A stretch of 64,000 bases of DNA from CAWDXG01 sp963822115 (GTDB lineage Bacteria; Myxococcota_A; Polyangia; Polyangiales; Polyangiaceae), in NCBI GenBank assembly GCA_963822115.1, contig CAWGGM010000008.1:620001-684000 (forward strand), given 5' to 3'. Positions 31,904 to 41,024 of this stretch are shown here, piece by piece (the stretch's first letter is position 1; the number at the start of each line of letters is the position of its first letter). A program made the translations under genes and the position numbers. The notes under the pieces are model-generated. The model was not told where the DNA came from. It did no database searches and saw only the letters and a list, made by a program, of their open reading frames with translations.

Positions 31904-32779
31904 GTGCCCGAGCTGCCCGAAGTCGAGGTCACACGGCGCCGCATCGAGCCGCTGCTCGTCGGGCGCACCATCCGCCGCGTGCGCACCACCGGCGACAGCT
32001 ATTTCTTCCTCACGCCGCCGGACAAGCTGCGCCGCGCGCTGCCGGGGCGGCGCGTCACGGCGCTCGAGCGCCACGGCAAGTACCTGCTCGCGACGCTCGA
32101 CGACGACAACCGGTTGCTGCTCCACCTCGGCATGACGGGACAGCTTTTCAGCGCCGGAGCGAGCAGCGTGCGGCTGCTTCGCAAGACCGGCCGCGCGGCC
32201 CTCGCACCGGAGTCGCAGCCGGCGTTCAAGCCCGACGAGCACACGCACTTCGCGCTCGCGTTCGACGACGGCGGCCCCGACGTGCTGTTCCGGGACGTGC
32301 GGAAGTTCGGCAAGCTTGCCCTGCTCGCCGCCGGGCAGAGCGACCCGCGGCTCGACAAGCTCGGCACCGACGCCCTCGCCGCCGACGGAAAGCTGCTGTT
32401 CGCCGCGTCGCGCCGCCGCCGTATCCCGATCAAGACGCTGCTGCTCGATCAATCCGTGCTGGCCGGCGTCGGCAACATCTACGCCGACGAGGCGCTGTTT
32501 CTGGCCGGAGTCCGTCCCACAAGACGGTCGGCGCGGGTCACCCGGCGCGAGGCCGACTCCATCATGGCAGCGCTGCACCGCGTCCTGCTCCGCAGTATCG
32601 AAACCGGCGGCTCGAGCATCAGCGACTACGTCCAGCCCGACGGCAGCGACGGCGCCTACCAGGACGAACGCCGCGTCTACTCCCGCGAGGGCGAACCCTG
32701 CAGTGTGTGCGGCGCGCCAATCCGCCGCCTCGTCATCGGACAGCGCTCGGCGCACTACTGCCCGCACTGCCAGCGCTAG
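31904..32779 (+). CDS. mutM: Formamidopyrimidine-DNA glycosylase
   Basis: The 291-residue protein starts at a GTG and reads PELPEVEVTRRRIEPLL; after Met removal the N-terminal Pro is the catalytic nucleophile, followed by the catalytic Glu. Further family markers: the Lys in ERHGKYLLATL, LHLGMTGQLF, the helix-two-turn-helix LDQSVLAGVGNIYADEALF, and a C-terminal zinc finger CSVCGAPIRRLVIGQRSAHY followed by CPHC. It removes oxidised purines such as 8-oxoguanine and nicks the strand. Length is slightly above the usual 270, with an insertion near residues 85-100. A start alternative is not evident. It is followed by rpiA after 43 nt. Confidence 0.93.
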   Translation: MPELPEVEVTRRRIEPLLVGRTIRRVRTTGDSYFFLTPPDKLRRALPGRRVTALERHGKYLLATLDDDNRLLLHLGMTGQLFSAGASSVRLLRKTGRAALAPESQPAFKPDEHTHFALAFDDGGPDVLFRDVRKFGKLALLAAGQSDPRLDKLGTDALAADGKLLFAASRRRRIPIKTLLLDQSVLAGVGNIYADEALFLAGVRPTRRSARVTRREADSIMAALHRVLLRSIETGGSSISDYVQPDGSDGAYQDERRVYSREGEPCSVCGAPIRRLVIGQRSAHYCPHCQR

Positions 32780-32822
32780 CGCGTCCACCCCACGCCACGC
32801 GGTCGGGCTATAGTCCCGCCCC

Positions 32823-33503
32823 ATGACGCAGGACGAAGCGAAGCAAGCCTCGGCAGACGCCGCGCTCGAGCTGTTGCCGGAGGAGGGCGTGATCGGGCTC
32901 GGTTCGGGCTCTACGGCAAAGCTGTTCATCGACGGCGTGGGCCGGCTCGTGAAGCAGGGCCGCAAACTGCGCGGCGTGCCGACCAGCGACGGCAGCCGGG
33001 CGCAGGCCCGCGAGCTCGGCATCGAGCTCTGCGACGACGAGGGCCCATGGGACATCGCACTGTGCATCGACGGGGCCGACGAAGTGAGCGCTTCACTCGA
33101 CCTCATCAAGGGCGGCGGCGGCGCGCACACGCGCGAAAAGATCGTCAACTTTGCATCGCAGAAGAACATCATCATCGTCGACGACACCAAGCTCAGCGAG
33201 CGCCTGGGCCGTCGCTGGCCCGTCCCTGTCGAGGTGCTCGCCTTCGCGCACAGGTCGACCGTCCGCGCGCTCGAGCGTTTCGGCAAGCCGACCCTGCGCC
33301 TGAAAGACGGCGCGCCGTGGATGACCGACGCCGGCAACTTCATCTACGACGTGCACGCCGGCGAAATCGACGACCCGGCGGCCCTCGACGCCGAGCTGCA
33401 CCGCGTGCCGGGCGTGGTCGAGACGGGCCTGTTCGTCCAGCGAGCGGATCTCGTGCTGGTCGCCGGCCCTGACGGCATCCGCCGCCTCGAACCGAGCCGC
33501 TAG
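32823..33503 (+). CDS. rpiA: Ribose-5-phosphate isomerase A
   Basis: The 226-residue protein matches RpiA from end to end: VIGLGSGSTAKLFID, GVPTSDGSRAQA, the catalytic CIDGADEVSASLDLIKGGGG followed by AHTREKIV, IIIVDDTKLSERLG, PVPVEV, and MTDAGNFIYDVHAG. It interconverts ribose 5-phosphate and ribulose 5-phosphate in the pentose phosphate pathway. The active-site Asp, Glu and Lys are present. It is probably co-transcribed with mutM upstream; a hairpin at 33551-33571 follows. Confidence 0.95.
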   Translation: MTQDEAKQASADAALELLPEEGVIGLGSGSTAKLFIDGVGRLVKQGRKLRGVPTSDGSRAQARELGIELCDDEGPWDIALCIDGADEVSASLDLIKGGGGAHTREKIVNFASQKNIIIVDDTKLSERLGRRWPVPVEVLAFAHRSTVRALERFGKPTLRLKDGAPWMTDAGNFIYDVHAGEIDDPAALDAELHRVPGVVETGLFVQRADLVLVAGPDGIRRLEPSR

Positions 33504-33550
33504 CAGGCGTTGCTCCAACGCGCTGCGGCGCGGTGGCCGGCCGTCGGGCA

Positions 33551-33571
33551 TGCGGGGCAACCTGCCCCGCA
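33551..33571 (+). terminator. Hairpin after rpiA
   Basis: TGCGGGGCA-ACC-TGCCCCGCA is a perfect 9-bp stem with a 3-nt loop, 48 nt after the rpiA stop. There is no T-run. Position supports a terminator for mutM-rpiA. Confidence 0.5.
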
Positions 33572-33683
33572 GGGCGGAAAGCGTTGGTTCGACGCGAGCT
33601 TGCGACCCGCGCGCGGCGCAGGGCACGTCGAGCGCAGGGTTCGGCAGGGGATTTGCACCTGTCCCACGCCTACGGAGGCGACG

Positions 33684-34907
33684 ATGCGAATTGACAAGGG
33701 TCGACCTGTTCCGGCGTGTATTCGGAGCTACACTGGCGGTGTGACCGTACGGCGACTTCTCTCCGCCGCGGTCGGGGTTTCTGCACTGGTGGTCGGCACA
33801 GCTGCCGCCTCGAGCGCAGCGGCCCAGACCGCTAGACAACAACGAGCCGAGGTGGCGCACCGGGTGAGCCAGGCCGCGCACGCAGCGGCCGATGCCGCGG
33901 ACCAGGCGGCGGCCGGCGATCTTCCGGATTCCGCCCAGCAAGACGCTCCAAGCCCGCTCGCGCACGCTCGCCAGGGCGTGGTCGTGCTTGAACGCCGCGG
34001 CAAGCCGCTCGGCATCGGTACCGTGCTGGCCGGCGACGGTCGCATCCTCACGGCGCTGTCACCGCTGACGCACGGCAACAACGTCGACGCGCGCTACGCC
34101 GACGGCAGCGTCTCGCGGGTGAAGGTAGGCCACGCCGATCGCTCGTGGGATCTGGCACTGCTCGTCCCGCAGAACGGCCGCTGGAAGAAGGGCCTCAAGG
34201 CGTCGAACCAGTCGCCCACCCAGGCCGGGCTTTCGCTCAGGTCGTTCAGCCTCGTCGGTCACAAGAACCTGGCACTGGCCCGGACCATCGTGAAAGGCGA
34301 CGCCACCTTGCTCGGTGCGGACAGCGAGCTTTTGCCCGACGCGCTCGAGCTGGCAACACACTTCAAGAAGGCCGATCTCGGCTCGCCGATCATCGACAAC
34401 AAGGGCCGCGTCGTCGCGCTCATCGCACGCGCCTGCGCGCCTGTTCCGAACGCACCGTGTACGCGCGTTCCGTACGGCGTGCCCGTCAGCGCGCTGAAGG
34501 CGTTCCTGCGCACCGTGCCGCGGAACGCGGTGCCCCCCGCACCGTGGCTCGGCATCCAGGGCGTGGCTGACGAGAGCGGCCCCGTGCACGGAGTGCGCGT
34601 GGTCGGCGTGCACCCGCAGAGCCCCGCGGCCGCCGCCGGCCTGCACGGCAACGGCGACGCGAGCCTGGCCGACGAGGTCGTGGCGGTGGACGGCAAGCCG
34701 GTCACCACCCCCGAAGCCCTGGCCAACCGCATCAACCAGAGCGCCGTGGGCGACAGCGTCGAGCTACTTGTCTTCGGTCATGGCAAGTTCCGGCGGGTGA
34801 CCGTGACGCTGAGAGCGGCTCCGAACGCCGGCGTCAAGAGGCACTTGGCGCCCCGGCACAAGGCCCACCGCCGGACGCCCCGCCAGCGCCCTGCCACCGG
34901 CTACTGA
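33684..34907 (+). CDS. HtrA/DegP-like protein with degenerate active site, plus PDZ domain
   Basis: I chose the ATG at 33684 (GGAGG 6 nt upstream); a GTG at 33741 would start directly at the signal (RLLSAAVGVSALVVGTAAAS). Residues about 90-270 follow a trypsin-like HtrA fold: GVVVLERRGKPLGIGTVLAG, DRSWDLALLV, and DLGSPIIDNKGRVVALI. The catalytic residues are mostly lost. The His position (usually TNxHV) reads ILTALSPL, and the Ser of GNSGGP aligns with Leu in ADLGSP; only the Asp of DLALL remains. A PDZ domain (about 290-380; LGIQGVADESGP, ADEVVAVDGKPVTTPEAL) follows. It is probably a periplasmic binding or scaffold protein, not a protease. Confidence 0.72.
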   Translation: MRIDKGRPVPACIRSYTGGVTVRRLLSAAVGVSALVVGTAAASSAAAQTARQQRAEVAHRVSQAAHAAADAADQAAAGDLPDSAQQDAPSPLAHARQGVVVLERRGKPLGIGTVLAGDGRILTALSPLTHGNNVDARYADGSVSRVKVGHADRSWDLALLVPQNGRWKKGLKASNQSPTQAGLSLRSFSLVGHKNLALARTIVKGDATLLGADSELLPDALELATHFKKADLGSPIIDNKGRVVALIARACAPVPNAPCTRVPYGVPVSALKAFLRTVPRNAVPPAPWLGIQGVADESGPVHGVRVVGVHPQSPAAAAGLHGNGDASLADEVVAVDGKPVTTPEALANRINQSAVGDSVELLVFGHGKFRRVTVTLRAAPNAGVKRHLAPRHKAHRRTPRQRPATGY

Positions 34908-35037
34908 GGCGCGTCCCGCAGCCAATATCAGGCCGATCCGTCTCTGATCGATCTCTGTAGATGATTTCGTTGACAGCAGCCTCCGCTGTTAGGAGGATAC
35001 TCGCGGATCTTCTGGTGATTTTGGCGACGGCACTTCT

Positions 35038-35811
35038 GTGACAGGGCCCCTCCGTATCGAGGTTGCAGGGCAGACCGACGTAGGCCGGAAACGCAACCAC
35101 AATGAAGACAACTTCGCGATTCTCGCGGAGTACGGGCTCTATGTGGTGGCGGACGGCATGGGCGGTCATGCGTCTGGCGAGGTCGCGTCGAAAATGGCGG
35201 TCGACACGCTGCAGGAGTTCTTTGCAGCGACGGCGGACGACCCCGAGCGCACCTGGCCCTACAAGATGGACCGCAACAAGGGCTACGAGGAAAACCGGCT
35301 GGTCACCGGCATCAAGCTCTGCAACCTGCGCATCTACGAACAGGCGCAGCGCAACGCCAAGCAGCGCGGCATGGGCACCACGCTCGTAGCGCTGTTCGCG
35401 GTGGAGGACGGCATCTACGTCGCGCACGTCGGCGACAGCCGCATCTACCGCATCCGCGAGGGCGCCATCGAGCAGCTGACCGAAGACCACTCGCTGCTCA
35501 ACGACTACAAGAAGATGAAGCGCCTCACCGAGGAAGAGATCGCCAACTTCCCACACAAGAACGTGATCGTGCGGGCCCTCGGCATGAAGGACACCGTCAA
35601 GGTCGACACGCGCTTCGAAGCACCGCGAGCCGGGGACACCGTGCTTCTGTGCACGGACGGCTTGAGCGGCCCCGTGACCGACCCGGCCATCCTCGAAATC
35701 GTGACGAACGCGCCGGACCTGCCCACCGCCTCGGCTCGCTTGATCGAAGCGGCCAACGAGAACGGCGGTCCCGACAACGTCACCTGCATTCTCGCCCGCT
35801 GGATCGAGTAG
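35038..35811 (+). CDS. PP2C-type Ser/Thr protein phosphatase
   Basis: The GTG-started 257-residue protein has all PP2C metal motifs: TDVGRKRNHNEDNF, LYVVADGMGGHASGEVAS, RGMGTTLVALFAVEDG, YVAHVGDSRIYRI, VLLCTDGLSGPV and NENGGPDNVTCILARW. It is a cytoplasmic phosphatase of the Stp/PrpC group that removes phosphate from Ser/Thr kinase targets; the four kinases in this window are candidate opponents. It has no membrane segment. The 130-bp gap upstream has a TTGACA at 34970 but no well-spaced -10. Confidence 0.92.
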   Translation: MTGPLRIEVAGQTDVGRKRNHNEDNFAILAEYGLYVVADGMGGHASGEVASKMAVDTLQEFFAATADDPERTWPYKMDRNKGYEENRLVTGIKLCNLRIYEQAQRNAKQRGMGTTLVALFAVEDGIYVAHVGDSRIYRIREGAIEQLTEDHSLLNDYKKMKRLTEEEIANFPHKNVIVRALGMKDTVKVDTRFEAPRAGDTVLLCTDGLSGPVTDPAILEIVTNAPDLPTASARLIEAANENGGPDNVTCILARWIE

Positions 35812-35960
35812 CTCTCCCCCCGGCCTCCGGGCGCCATCCCAGGCAGCAGCCGTCCGTAGGGTTGCCCTCCGCATTGCTGCGTCGCGCCACGTTCTGCCGC
35901 GCTGCGCGCGGCAGGTGGTCCCCGGCGCGCGGCTCCGCCGCGCACGGGCCCACGCCCAGC

Positions 35961-36353
35961 TCAGTGCCGCTGCGGCGGAACGATGTGGACGGGGGCGGGA
36001 GCCATCTTCACGTGCACGGGCTCGCCGGCAGTGGGGCTCAGCACGGCGTAGACGATGAACAGGATGGCGAGCATCAACAGGCTCGTCAGCAGGAACATGG
36101 AGATGGGCGGGTGGCGCGCGGTGCTCCAGCCGTCGGCGTAGAACTTGCCGCCGCTGCGCTCGCGCAGGCGTCGCTGCACGCCGCGCAGCACGTCGGGCGG
36201 AGGCTCTTCCTCCTCTTCGCGGTGCTGCATCGCGCCGCGCAGCATGTCGCGGATCTCCGAATCCGCTTCCTCGTCGAAGCCGGATTCGTCCGCCGGCTCG
36301 TCGACTGCGGGCGGCTCCATATCCTTGTCCTGCGGCTCTTCGGGCTCGCTCAT
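35961..36353 (-). CDS. Single-pass membrane protein, probable anti-sigma partner
   Basis: The 130-residue protein begins with an acidic region (MSEPEEPQDKDMEPPAVDEP), then RDMLRGAMQHREEEEEPPPD and VLRGVQRRLRERSGGKFYAD, one TM helix (ISMFLLTSLLMLAILFIVYAVL) and a short exported tail ending in HIVPPQRH. Its start overlaps the ECF sigma gene by 4 nt, the usual arrangement for an anti-sigma factor. It lacks the zinc-binding HxxxCxxC motif of classic ZAS anti-sigma factors, so binding to the sigma factor is inferred from position and topology only. Confidence 0.6.
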   Translation of the reverse strand: MSEPEEPQDKDMEPPAVDEPADESGFDEEADSEIRDMLRGAMQHREEEEEPPPDVLRGVQRRLRERSGGKFYADGWSTARHPPISMFLLTSLLMLAILFIVYAVLSPTAGEPVHVKMAPAPVHIVPPQRH

Positions 36354-36958
36354 CGGATCTTCTCCCCCAGGACGCGCTCCACTTTCTGCTTGAGCATGGT
36401 GCGCGCGCGGTGGATGCGGCTCTTCACGGTGCCGACCGGCAACCCCGTGATCTCGGTGATCTCCTCGTAGGTCAGGTCCTCCACGTCCCTCAGGATCAGC
36501 ACCTCGCGGAAGTCGGGCTCCAGCTCGGCGATGCAGCTGTGTACGACCCCCTCGACCTGGAAGCCTTCCACCATGTGATCTGGACGTGCAACGTCGCCGA
36601 AGGTCACGCCCTTGGCTTGACTGAGTGGAGCGCGCTCCGCCACCGGCTCCAGCTCGTCCTGTGCGTCGCTGTGGCGCCGCGCCAGGTACTTCACGCGGTT
36701 TTTGCAGAGGTTCACGGCGATGCGGTAGATCCACGTGCCGAGCTTGGCGTCACCGCGGAACTGCCCGATCGCCTTGAAGACCTGGACGAAGACCTCCTGG
36801 GCCATGTCCTCGGCCTCGTCACGGCGACCCAGCATGCGGAACACCAGGCGGAACACGCGCTGCTCGTAGATCTCGACCAGCTCGTTGAACGCGCGTTCGT
36901 CGTGCGCGCGCAGCCGCTCTATGAAGCGCCGCTCGCTGCTGTCGTCCACCTCAGGCAC
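36350..36958 (-). CDS. ECF sigma factor
   Basis: Region 2 is clear: ERAFNELVEIYEQRVFRLVF, then RRDEAEDMAQEVFVQVFKAI, KLGTWIYRIAVNLCKNRVKY. Region 4 reads DFREVLILRDVEDLTYEEIT, EITGLPVGTVKSRIHRARTM and LKQKVERVLGEK. An acidic linker of about 50 residues lies between. The start is uncertain: a GTG at 36958 (VPEVDDSSERRF) gives 202 residues, and a GTG at 36949 is possible; upstream sequence has no family character. The gene is coupled to the membrane protein at 36353, so envelope stress is the expected trigger. Targets are not visible. Confidence 0.88.
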   Translation of the reverse strand: MPEVDDSSERRFIERLRAHDERAFNELVEIYEQRVFRLVFRMLGRRDEAEDMAQEVFVQVFKAIGQFRGDAKLGTWIYRIAVNLCKNRVKYLARRHSDAQDELEPVAERAPLSQAKGVTFGDVARPDHMVEGFQVEGVVHSCIAELEPDFREVLILRDVEDLTYEEITEITGLPVGTVKSRIHRARTMLKQKVERVLGEKIR

Positions 36959-37237
36959 GTCCCACCAGGTCCGGGCGACACGGTAGACCGGAAGCGGCGT
37001 GGCGTCGCTACCCGAGCGCTCCACATCGGGGAAAATCGCACCGCTGTGCCGCTCCACATGCCGCTCGGCCACTCTCCCAGCGACACCGGCAACCGCGTGG
37101 GGTTCCCGGTCGGAGCAAGCGGGAACCTGGACCGGAGCGCGGTGTCTCAACACGATCAGGTGCCGTAGCCAGCGGGTGCGCCGACCCACGCCGCGATGGG
37201 CTTTTCCGCCGCGCCGATCCGGGCGATGCTGGCGCCC

Positions 37238-38335
37238 ATGAGCGCTGGGCTGGCAGAGCTCGTGGGGCGACCTGTGCCCGATGTCGCCCGTGTGACCGTC
37301 GAGCACCACCGGGTCGAGGAGTTCAGGGTGCTGGGCCTGCTCGAGCTGTCGCTGGGCCTCGTGTGTTTCATCTGCCTGTTGCCCGTACTGCTGCTCGTGG
37401 GCACGGCCAGCAGCGGCGATGACATGGGCGGCGGCGACATCAGGCTGCCCAGCATCAAGAGCAGGCTCTACAACAGCTATCACGAGCTTGGCGTGAAGCT
37501 GCTCGACGCCTGGGGCCGGCCGCTCGGCGAGGCCAGGTTCCGGCCGCGCTCCGAGGCCGAAGGGCAAGCCGCACTCGCGAGCGTGCTCGATGCCGCCGCG
37601 CGACAGGGACTGGTGGTTGTCGAGATGCTCTCCGGCAGCGCCAACGAAGTCGCCGAGGTCTGGTACGGCGGCAGACCGCTGATGGCTCGCCCGGAAGCAC
37701 TGAACGAAGCAGAGGCGGTCGCCTTCCTGGGGCGCTCTGGACTCGAGGTGAGTCGGACGCCGGGCGAGCTCACCGTCGTCGAGACGGCCCCTCCCCTGAC
37801 GCTGGTGCAGCGCGTGCTGTTCGGAATGCTCGCAGTGGTGATGCTGCCCTTCATGCCGCTCCTGCTCTTTTCCGAAAGTGCGCGCCGCGCGCTCCGGCAC
37901 ATGTTGCAGAACATCTTCGGCGGGCCGCCCGAGCAGCGCGTCGTCACGGCCAGAGCCGAATCGCTCGAGAGCTTCCGCCGCCGCGGCGACGAGCAGTGGG
38001 ACCGCGAGCTCATCGACGGGCGTGATCTAGTGGGCATCACCTTCTCGCCCACGCTGGGCTACGACCGACAGGTCACGCGTCACCCCGCGTCACTGCGCTT
38101 CGTGGGTCGTCGCGCTTCGCGCATGATCGTCTGGCCCGGTGTGGAAACATACGGCCGCGCGCTGCGCGACGCGCTGCTCGCCGCGACGCTCAGGTCGAGG
38201 CAGGAACGGCCCGAGCTGGGCCTGCTCGGCGACGGCCCGCACCCGACGAAGTGCCCGTACTGCCGCGCGCTGTACGTGATGCAGCCGGGCACCACCTGCC
38301 CGAGCTGCGGCGCCTACGCGGGTACGACGCCCTGA
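37238..38335 (+). CDS. Membrane protein with C-terminal zinc ribbon
   Basis: I chose the ATG at 37238 (MSAGLAELVGRPVPD); ATGs at 37196 and 37226 are alternatives. TM helices: LELSLGLVCFICLLPVLLLV (about 35-55) and LFGMLAVVMLPFMPLLLF (about 200-217). The loop between them has an alpha/beta domain (YNSYHELGVKLLDAWGRPLG, AALASVLDAAARQGLVVVEM). The cytoplasmic C-terminus ends in a zinc ribbon, CPYCRALYVMQPGTTCPSCG. I do not recognise a family; similar proteins occur in myxobacteria. It is divergent from the ECF sigma gene, with about 280 bp between the starts, so it might be an ECF target. Confidence 0.6.
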   Translation: MSAGLAELVGRPVPDVARVTVEHHRVEEFRVLGLLELSLGLVCFICLLPVLLLVGTASSGDDMGGGDIRLPSIKSRLYNSYHELGVKLLDAWGRPLGEARFRPRSEAEGQAALASVLDAAARQGLVVVEMLSGSANEVAEVWYGGRPLMARPEALNEAEAVAFLGRSGLEVSRTPGELTVVETAPPLTLVQRVLFGMLAVVMLPFMPLLLFSESARRALRHMLQNIFGGPPEQRVVTARAESLESFRRRGDEQWDRELIDGRDLVGITFSPTLGYDRQVTRHPASLRFVGRRASRMIVWPGVETYGRALRDALLAATLRSRQERPELGLLGDGPHPTKCPYCRALYVMQPGTTCPSCGAYAGTTP

Positions 38336-38356
38336 TCGCGCCGCGCGTGCGAGCGG

Positions 38357-38427
38357 TTCCGGCGCATGGATTCGAACCATGATTCAGGGATTCAAAGTCC
38401 CTTGTCCTGCCTTTAGACGACGCCGGA
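38357..38427 (-). tRNA. tRNA-Gln (TTG anticodon)
   Basis: The cloverleaf reads from 38427: acceptor TCCGGCG, D-arm region TCGTCTAAAGGCAGGAC, anticodon stem-loop AGGGA-CTTTGAA-TCCCT with anticodon TTG, and T-arm CATGG-TTCGAAT-CCATG, closing with CGCCGGA and discriminator A at 38357. CCA is not encoded. It decodes CAA and CAG as glutamine. Confidence 0.93.
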
Positions 38428-38508
38428 GAAAAGCCCGGGGGGCCCAGGGGCGACAAGCGTAGTGCACCACGCCCCATCACGGAAGGGCCCGAGGGCGCCT
38501 GCGGCTGC

Positions 38509-39984
38509 CTAGCCGCGCTCGGCGATCACGCGCGCCGCGGCCGCTTCGGCCTGCTTCACGCAATCCGGAATGCCGACGCCTTCGTAGGGCGCGCCAGCGA
38601 CGTACAGACCCGGCAGGTCCGCCAGTCGTCGCTCGATGCGCTCGAGGCGCGCGGTATGCCCGACCACGGGCTGCGGATTCGAGTCGACGTAGCGGAACAC
38701 GCGCGAGAAGCGCGGCTCGCCGAGCGGCCCCATCAGTCGCTCCAGCTCCTTGTGGGCAATCGCGGCCAGCTCCTCGTCGCTGTGCTCTTTGACGCGCACC
38801 GAGCCGCGGCTCTCGGCGCCACCGACGAACGCGCGCAGGAGCACGCTGCCATCAGGCGCGCGGTGCGACCACTTGCTGCTGACCCAGGTGCCCGCGAGGA
38901 TGCGGGCCTCTCCAGGCGGCACGATGAAGCCGACGCCGTCGAGCGCGCGCCGCACCGAGCCTTCGTCGAACGCGAGAAACACCGTCGCGGTCGAGACGTA
39001 GGGGATGCTCTCGAGCTCGGCGGCGAGCCCGGGATCGGGCACGAGCCGCGCGGTGACATGGGCGGGCGAAGCGAGCAGCACCGCGTCGGCGTCGAGCGAC
39101 TCGCCTTCGTCGAGCTTCACGCTCCAGCGCCCGTCGCCGCGGCGTTCGAGCTCTCGCGCAGGGCGACCGCGCTGGATCGCATTGGGCGGCAGAGCGGCGG
39201 CGAGCGCCTCGATGAGTGACCCCATGCCGCCGCGGAGCGAATAGAACGGGCTCGGCGCCACCTCGGCCTCGCGCTTGAGCCAGGCGATCAGGCGGGCCGT
39301 CTCGCGCAAGCGTCCCGAGCCATTCAACGTCTCGCCGCGCCGGGCGAGCTGGGCGGCGAACAGCCCGCGGATCAGGCTGCCGTGTTTCTGCTCGAGCTCC
39401 ACCAGCTGCGGGAAGGTCGAGCGCATGCTCAGCTGCGCGATGTCGCCGGCGTAGATGCCGCCGAGCAGCGGCGCCGCGATGCGCCGCGCGGCCTCGCGCC
39501 CGAAGCGCCGCGCGATGAAATCCTCGATCGACTCGTCGTCCCCGCCGTCGCCGCGGATCACCAGGTCGCCGAGCATGCGCAGCTTGCCGCCAAACGACAG
39601 GATGGGCGTACCCAGCATCGGCCCGACCCGCGTCGGCACCGCCAGCGCCATGCCACCTGGCATCAGCTCGAGCTGGCCCCGATTGACGATGTAGACCTTC
39701 CGCGCGTCGTCTTGCGGCGTCATCAGGTCCTCGCCGAGACCGACCTCCTTGCACAGCGCAACCGCCTCCGGCTTCGTGCGCAGGAACGAATCCGGGCCTC
39801 CGTCGATCACGAAGCCGTCGCTCCGCTCCGTCACGATATTGCCGCCGAGACGCTCGCGGCTCTCGACCAGCGTGAGCTTCACGTCCGGACGCGACTTGTG
39901 GATGCGGTAGGCCGCGCTGAGCCCCGTGATACCGCCGCCGATCACGACCACATGACGGCGCGGGCTCTGGCCGTCTTCGCTCAT
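38509..39984 (-). CDS. hemY: Protoporphyrinogen (coproporphyrinogen) oxidase
   Basis: The 491-residue flavoprotein has the FAD dinucleotide motif VVVIGGGITGLSAAYRI, LVESRERLGGNIVTERSDGF and VIDGGPDSFLRTKPEA, the central LLGGIYAGDIAQLSMRSTFP, and the C-terminal FAD-contact YVAGAPYEGVGIPDCVKQAE. This is the oxygen-dependent HemY/PPOX family, which oxidises the porphyrinogen ring near the end of haem synthesis. The start overlaps hemE by 4 nt (ATGA), so both are translated together. The enzyme should sit on the inner membrane surface. Confidence 0.93.
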   Translation of the reverse strand: MSEDGQSPRRHVVVIGGGITGLSAAYRIHKSRPDVKLTLVESRERLGGNIVTERSDGFVIDGGPDSFLRTKPEAVALCKEVGLGEDLMTPQDDARKVYIVNRGQLELMPGGMALAVPTRVGPMLGTPILSFGGKLRMLGDLVIRGDGGDDESIEDFIARRFGREAARRIAAPLLGGIYAGDIAQLSMRSTFPQLVELEQKHGSLIRGLFAAQLARRGETLNGSGRLRETARLIAWLKREAEVAPSPFYSLRGGMGSLIEALAAALPPNAIQRGRPARELERRGDGRWSVKLDEGESLDADAVLLASPAHVTARLVPDPGLAAELESIPYVSTATVFLAFDEGSVRRALDGVGFIVPPGEARILAGTWVSSKWSHRAPDGSVLLRAFVGGAESRGSVRVKEHSDEELAAIAHKELERLMGPLGEPRFSRVFRYVDSNPQPVVGHTARLERIERRLADLPGLYVAGAPYEGVGIPDCVKQAEAAAARVIAERG

Positions 39985-41009
39985 CGCGCGGACTTCTCGT
40001 GCACGTACTCGACGACGTGCTTCACGACGGCCGGGTCGGTATCCGGAAGGATGCCGTGACCCAGGTTGAAGACGTGCCCGCTCTGGCCGCCGGCGCGGTT
40101 CAACACGTCGTCGATGCGCGCCTCGAGCAGCTCGCGGGGCGCACCCAGCAGCAGCGGGTCGAGGTTGCCCTGCACCGCAACGCCATCGCCGAGGCGGCGC
40201 CATGCGTCGTCGAGCGGCGTGCGCCAGTCGACGCCGATCACCGTGCCGCCCGCATCGCGCTGCAGCTCGAGCAGCGAGGCGGTACCGGTGCCGAAATGGA
40301 TGACGGGCACGCCCGTCTTTTCCAGGTCCTTGAGGATGTGCGCTACGTGCGGCTGCACGAAGGCGACGTAGTCCGTGGTCGACAGCGCGCCGATCCACGA
40401 GTCGAACAGCTGCACGGCCTGCGCGCCCGCAGCAACCTGCGCGCGCAGATAGCGGCGCACGACCTCGGACAGCTTCTCCATCAGCGCGTTCCACACCTCG
40501 GGCTCGCGGTACATGAGCTGCTTGGTGCGTGCGTAGTGCGCGCTCTTGCCGCCTTCGACGAGATAGCTGGCAAGCGTAAACGGCGCGCCTGCGAAACCGA
40601 TGAGCGGAGTCTTGCCGTCGAGCTCGGCGCGGACCAGCTTGATCGCCTCCAGCACGTACGGCAGGCCTTCTTCGGGGTCGATCAGCCTGAGCCGGTCCAC
40701 GCCCGCCGCGTCACGGACGGGCTCGTGGATGACCGGCCCCTCGCCCTTGGCGAATTCGAACGGCGCGCCCATTGGCGCGAGCGGCAGCAGGATGTCCGCG
40801 AACAGGATCGCGGCGTCCACAGCGAGCGCCTTCACGGGCTGCAACGTGACTTCCGCCGCCAATTCCGGCTGGTAGCAGATCTCGAGCAGCGTGTGGTTTT
40901 GGCGGATCGCACGGTACTCCGCCATGTAGCGACCCGCTTGTCGCATGAACCACACAGGTGTCGCATCTACCGGCTCGCGCCGGCAGGCCCGGAGGAATCG
41001 ATCCCACAT
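39981..41009 (-). CDS. hemE: Uroporphyrinogen decarboxylase
   Basis: The 342-residue protein has the HemE signatures PVWFMRQAGRYMAEYRAIR (N-terminal substrate-binding Arg pair), AVDAAILFADILLPLAPMG (catalytic Asp), GFAGAPFTLASYLVEGG, VQLFDSWIGALS, GTGTASLLELQRDAGG, VIGVDWRT, VQGNLDP and FNLGHGILPDT. It decarboxylates uroporphyrinogen III to coproporphyrinogen III. It lies 15 nt after the CcmE-like gene and is coupled to hemY, so haem synthesis and haem delivery to cytochromes c are in one operon. Confidence 0.96.
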   Translation of the reverse strand: MWDRFLRACRREPVDATPVWFMRQAGRYMAEYRAIRQNHTLLEICYQPELAAEVTLQPVKALAVDAAILFADILLPLAPMGAPFEFAKGEGPVIHEPVRDAAGVDRLRLIDPEEGLPYVLEAIKLVRAELDGKTPLIGFAGAPFTLASYLVEGGKSAHYARTKQLMYREPEVWNALMEKLSEVVRRYLRAQVAAGAQAVQLFDSWIGALSTTDYVAFVQPHVAHILKDLEKTGVPVIHFGTGTASLLELQRDAGGTVIGVDWRTPLDDAWRRLGDGVAVQGNLDPLLLGAPRELLEARIDDVLNRAGGQSGHVFNLGHGILPDTDPAVVKHVVEYVHEKSAR

Positions 41010-41024
41010 GCGTCGTTGTCTCGA

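Noticed and set aside
31641..32135. Separate gene starting at the ATG-like position next to the internal TGA
   Set aside because: That frame gives Arg-rich text without family character; the read-through frame gives the expected methyltransferase C-terminus.
34970..35001. TTGACA followed by GATACT upstream of the PP2C gene
   Set aside because: The spacing is 20 bp, too long for a standard promoter; I could not support it.
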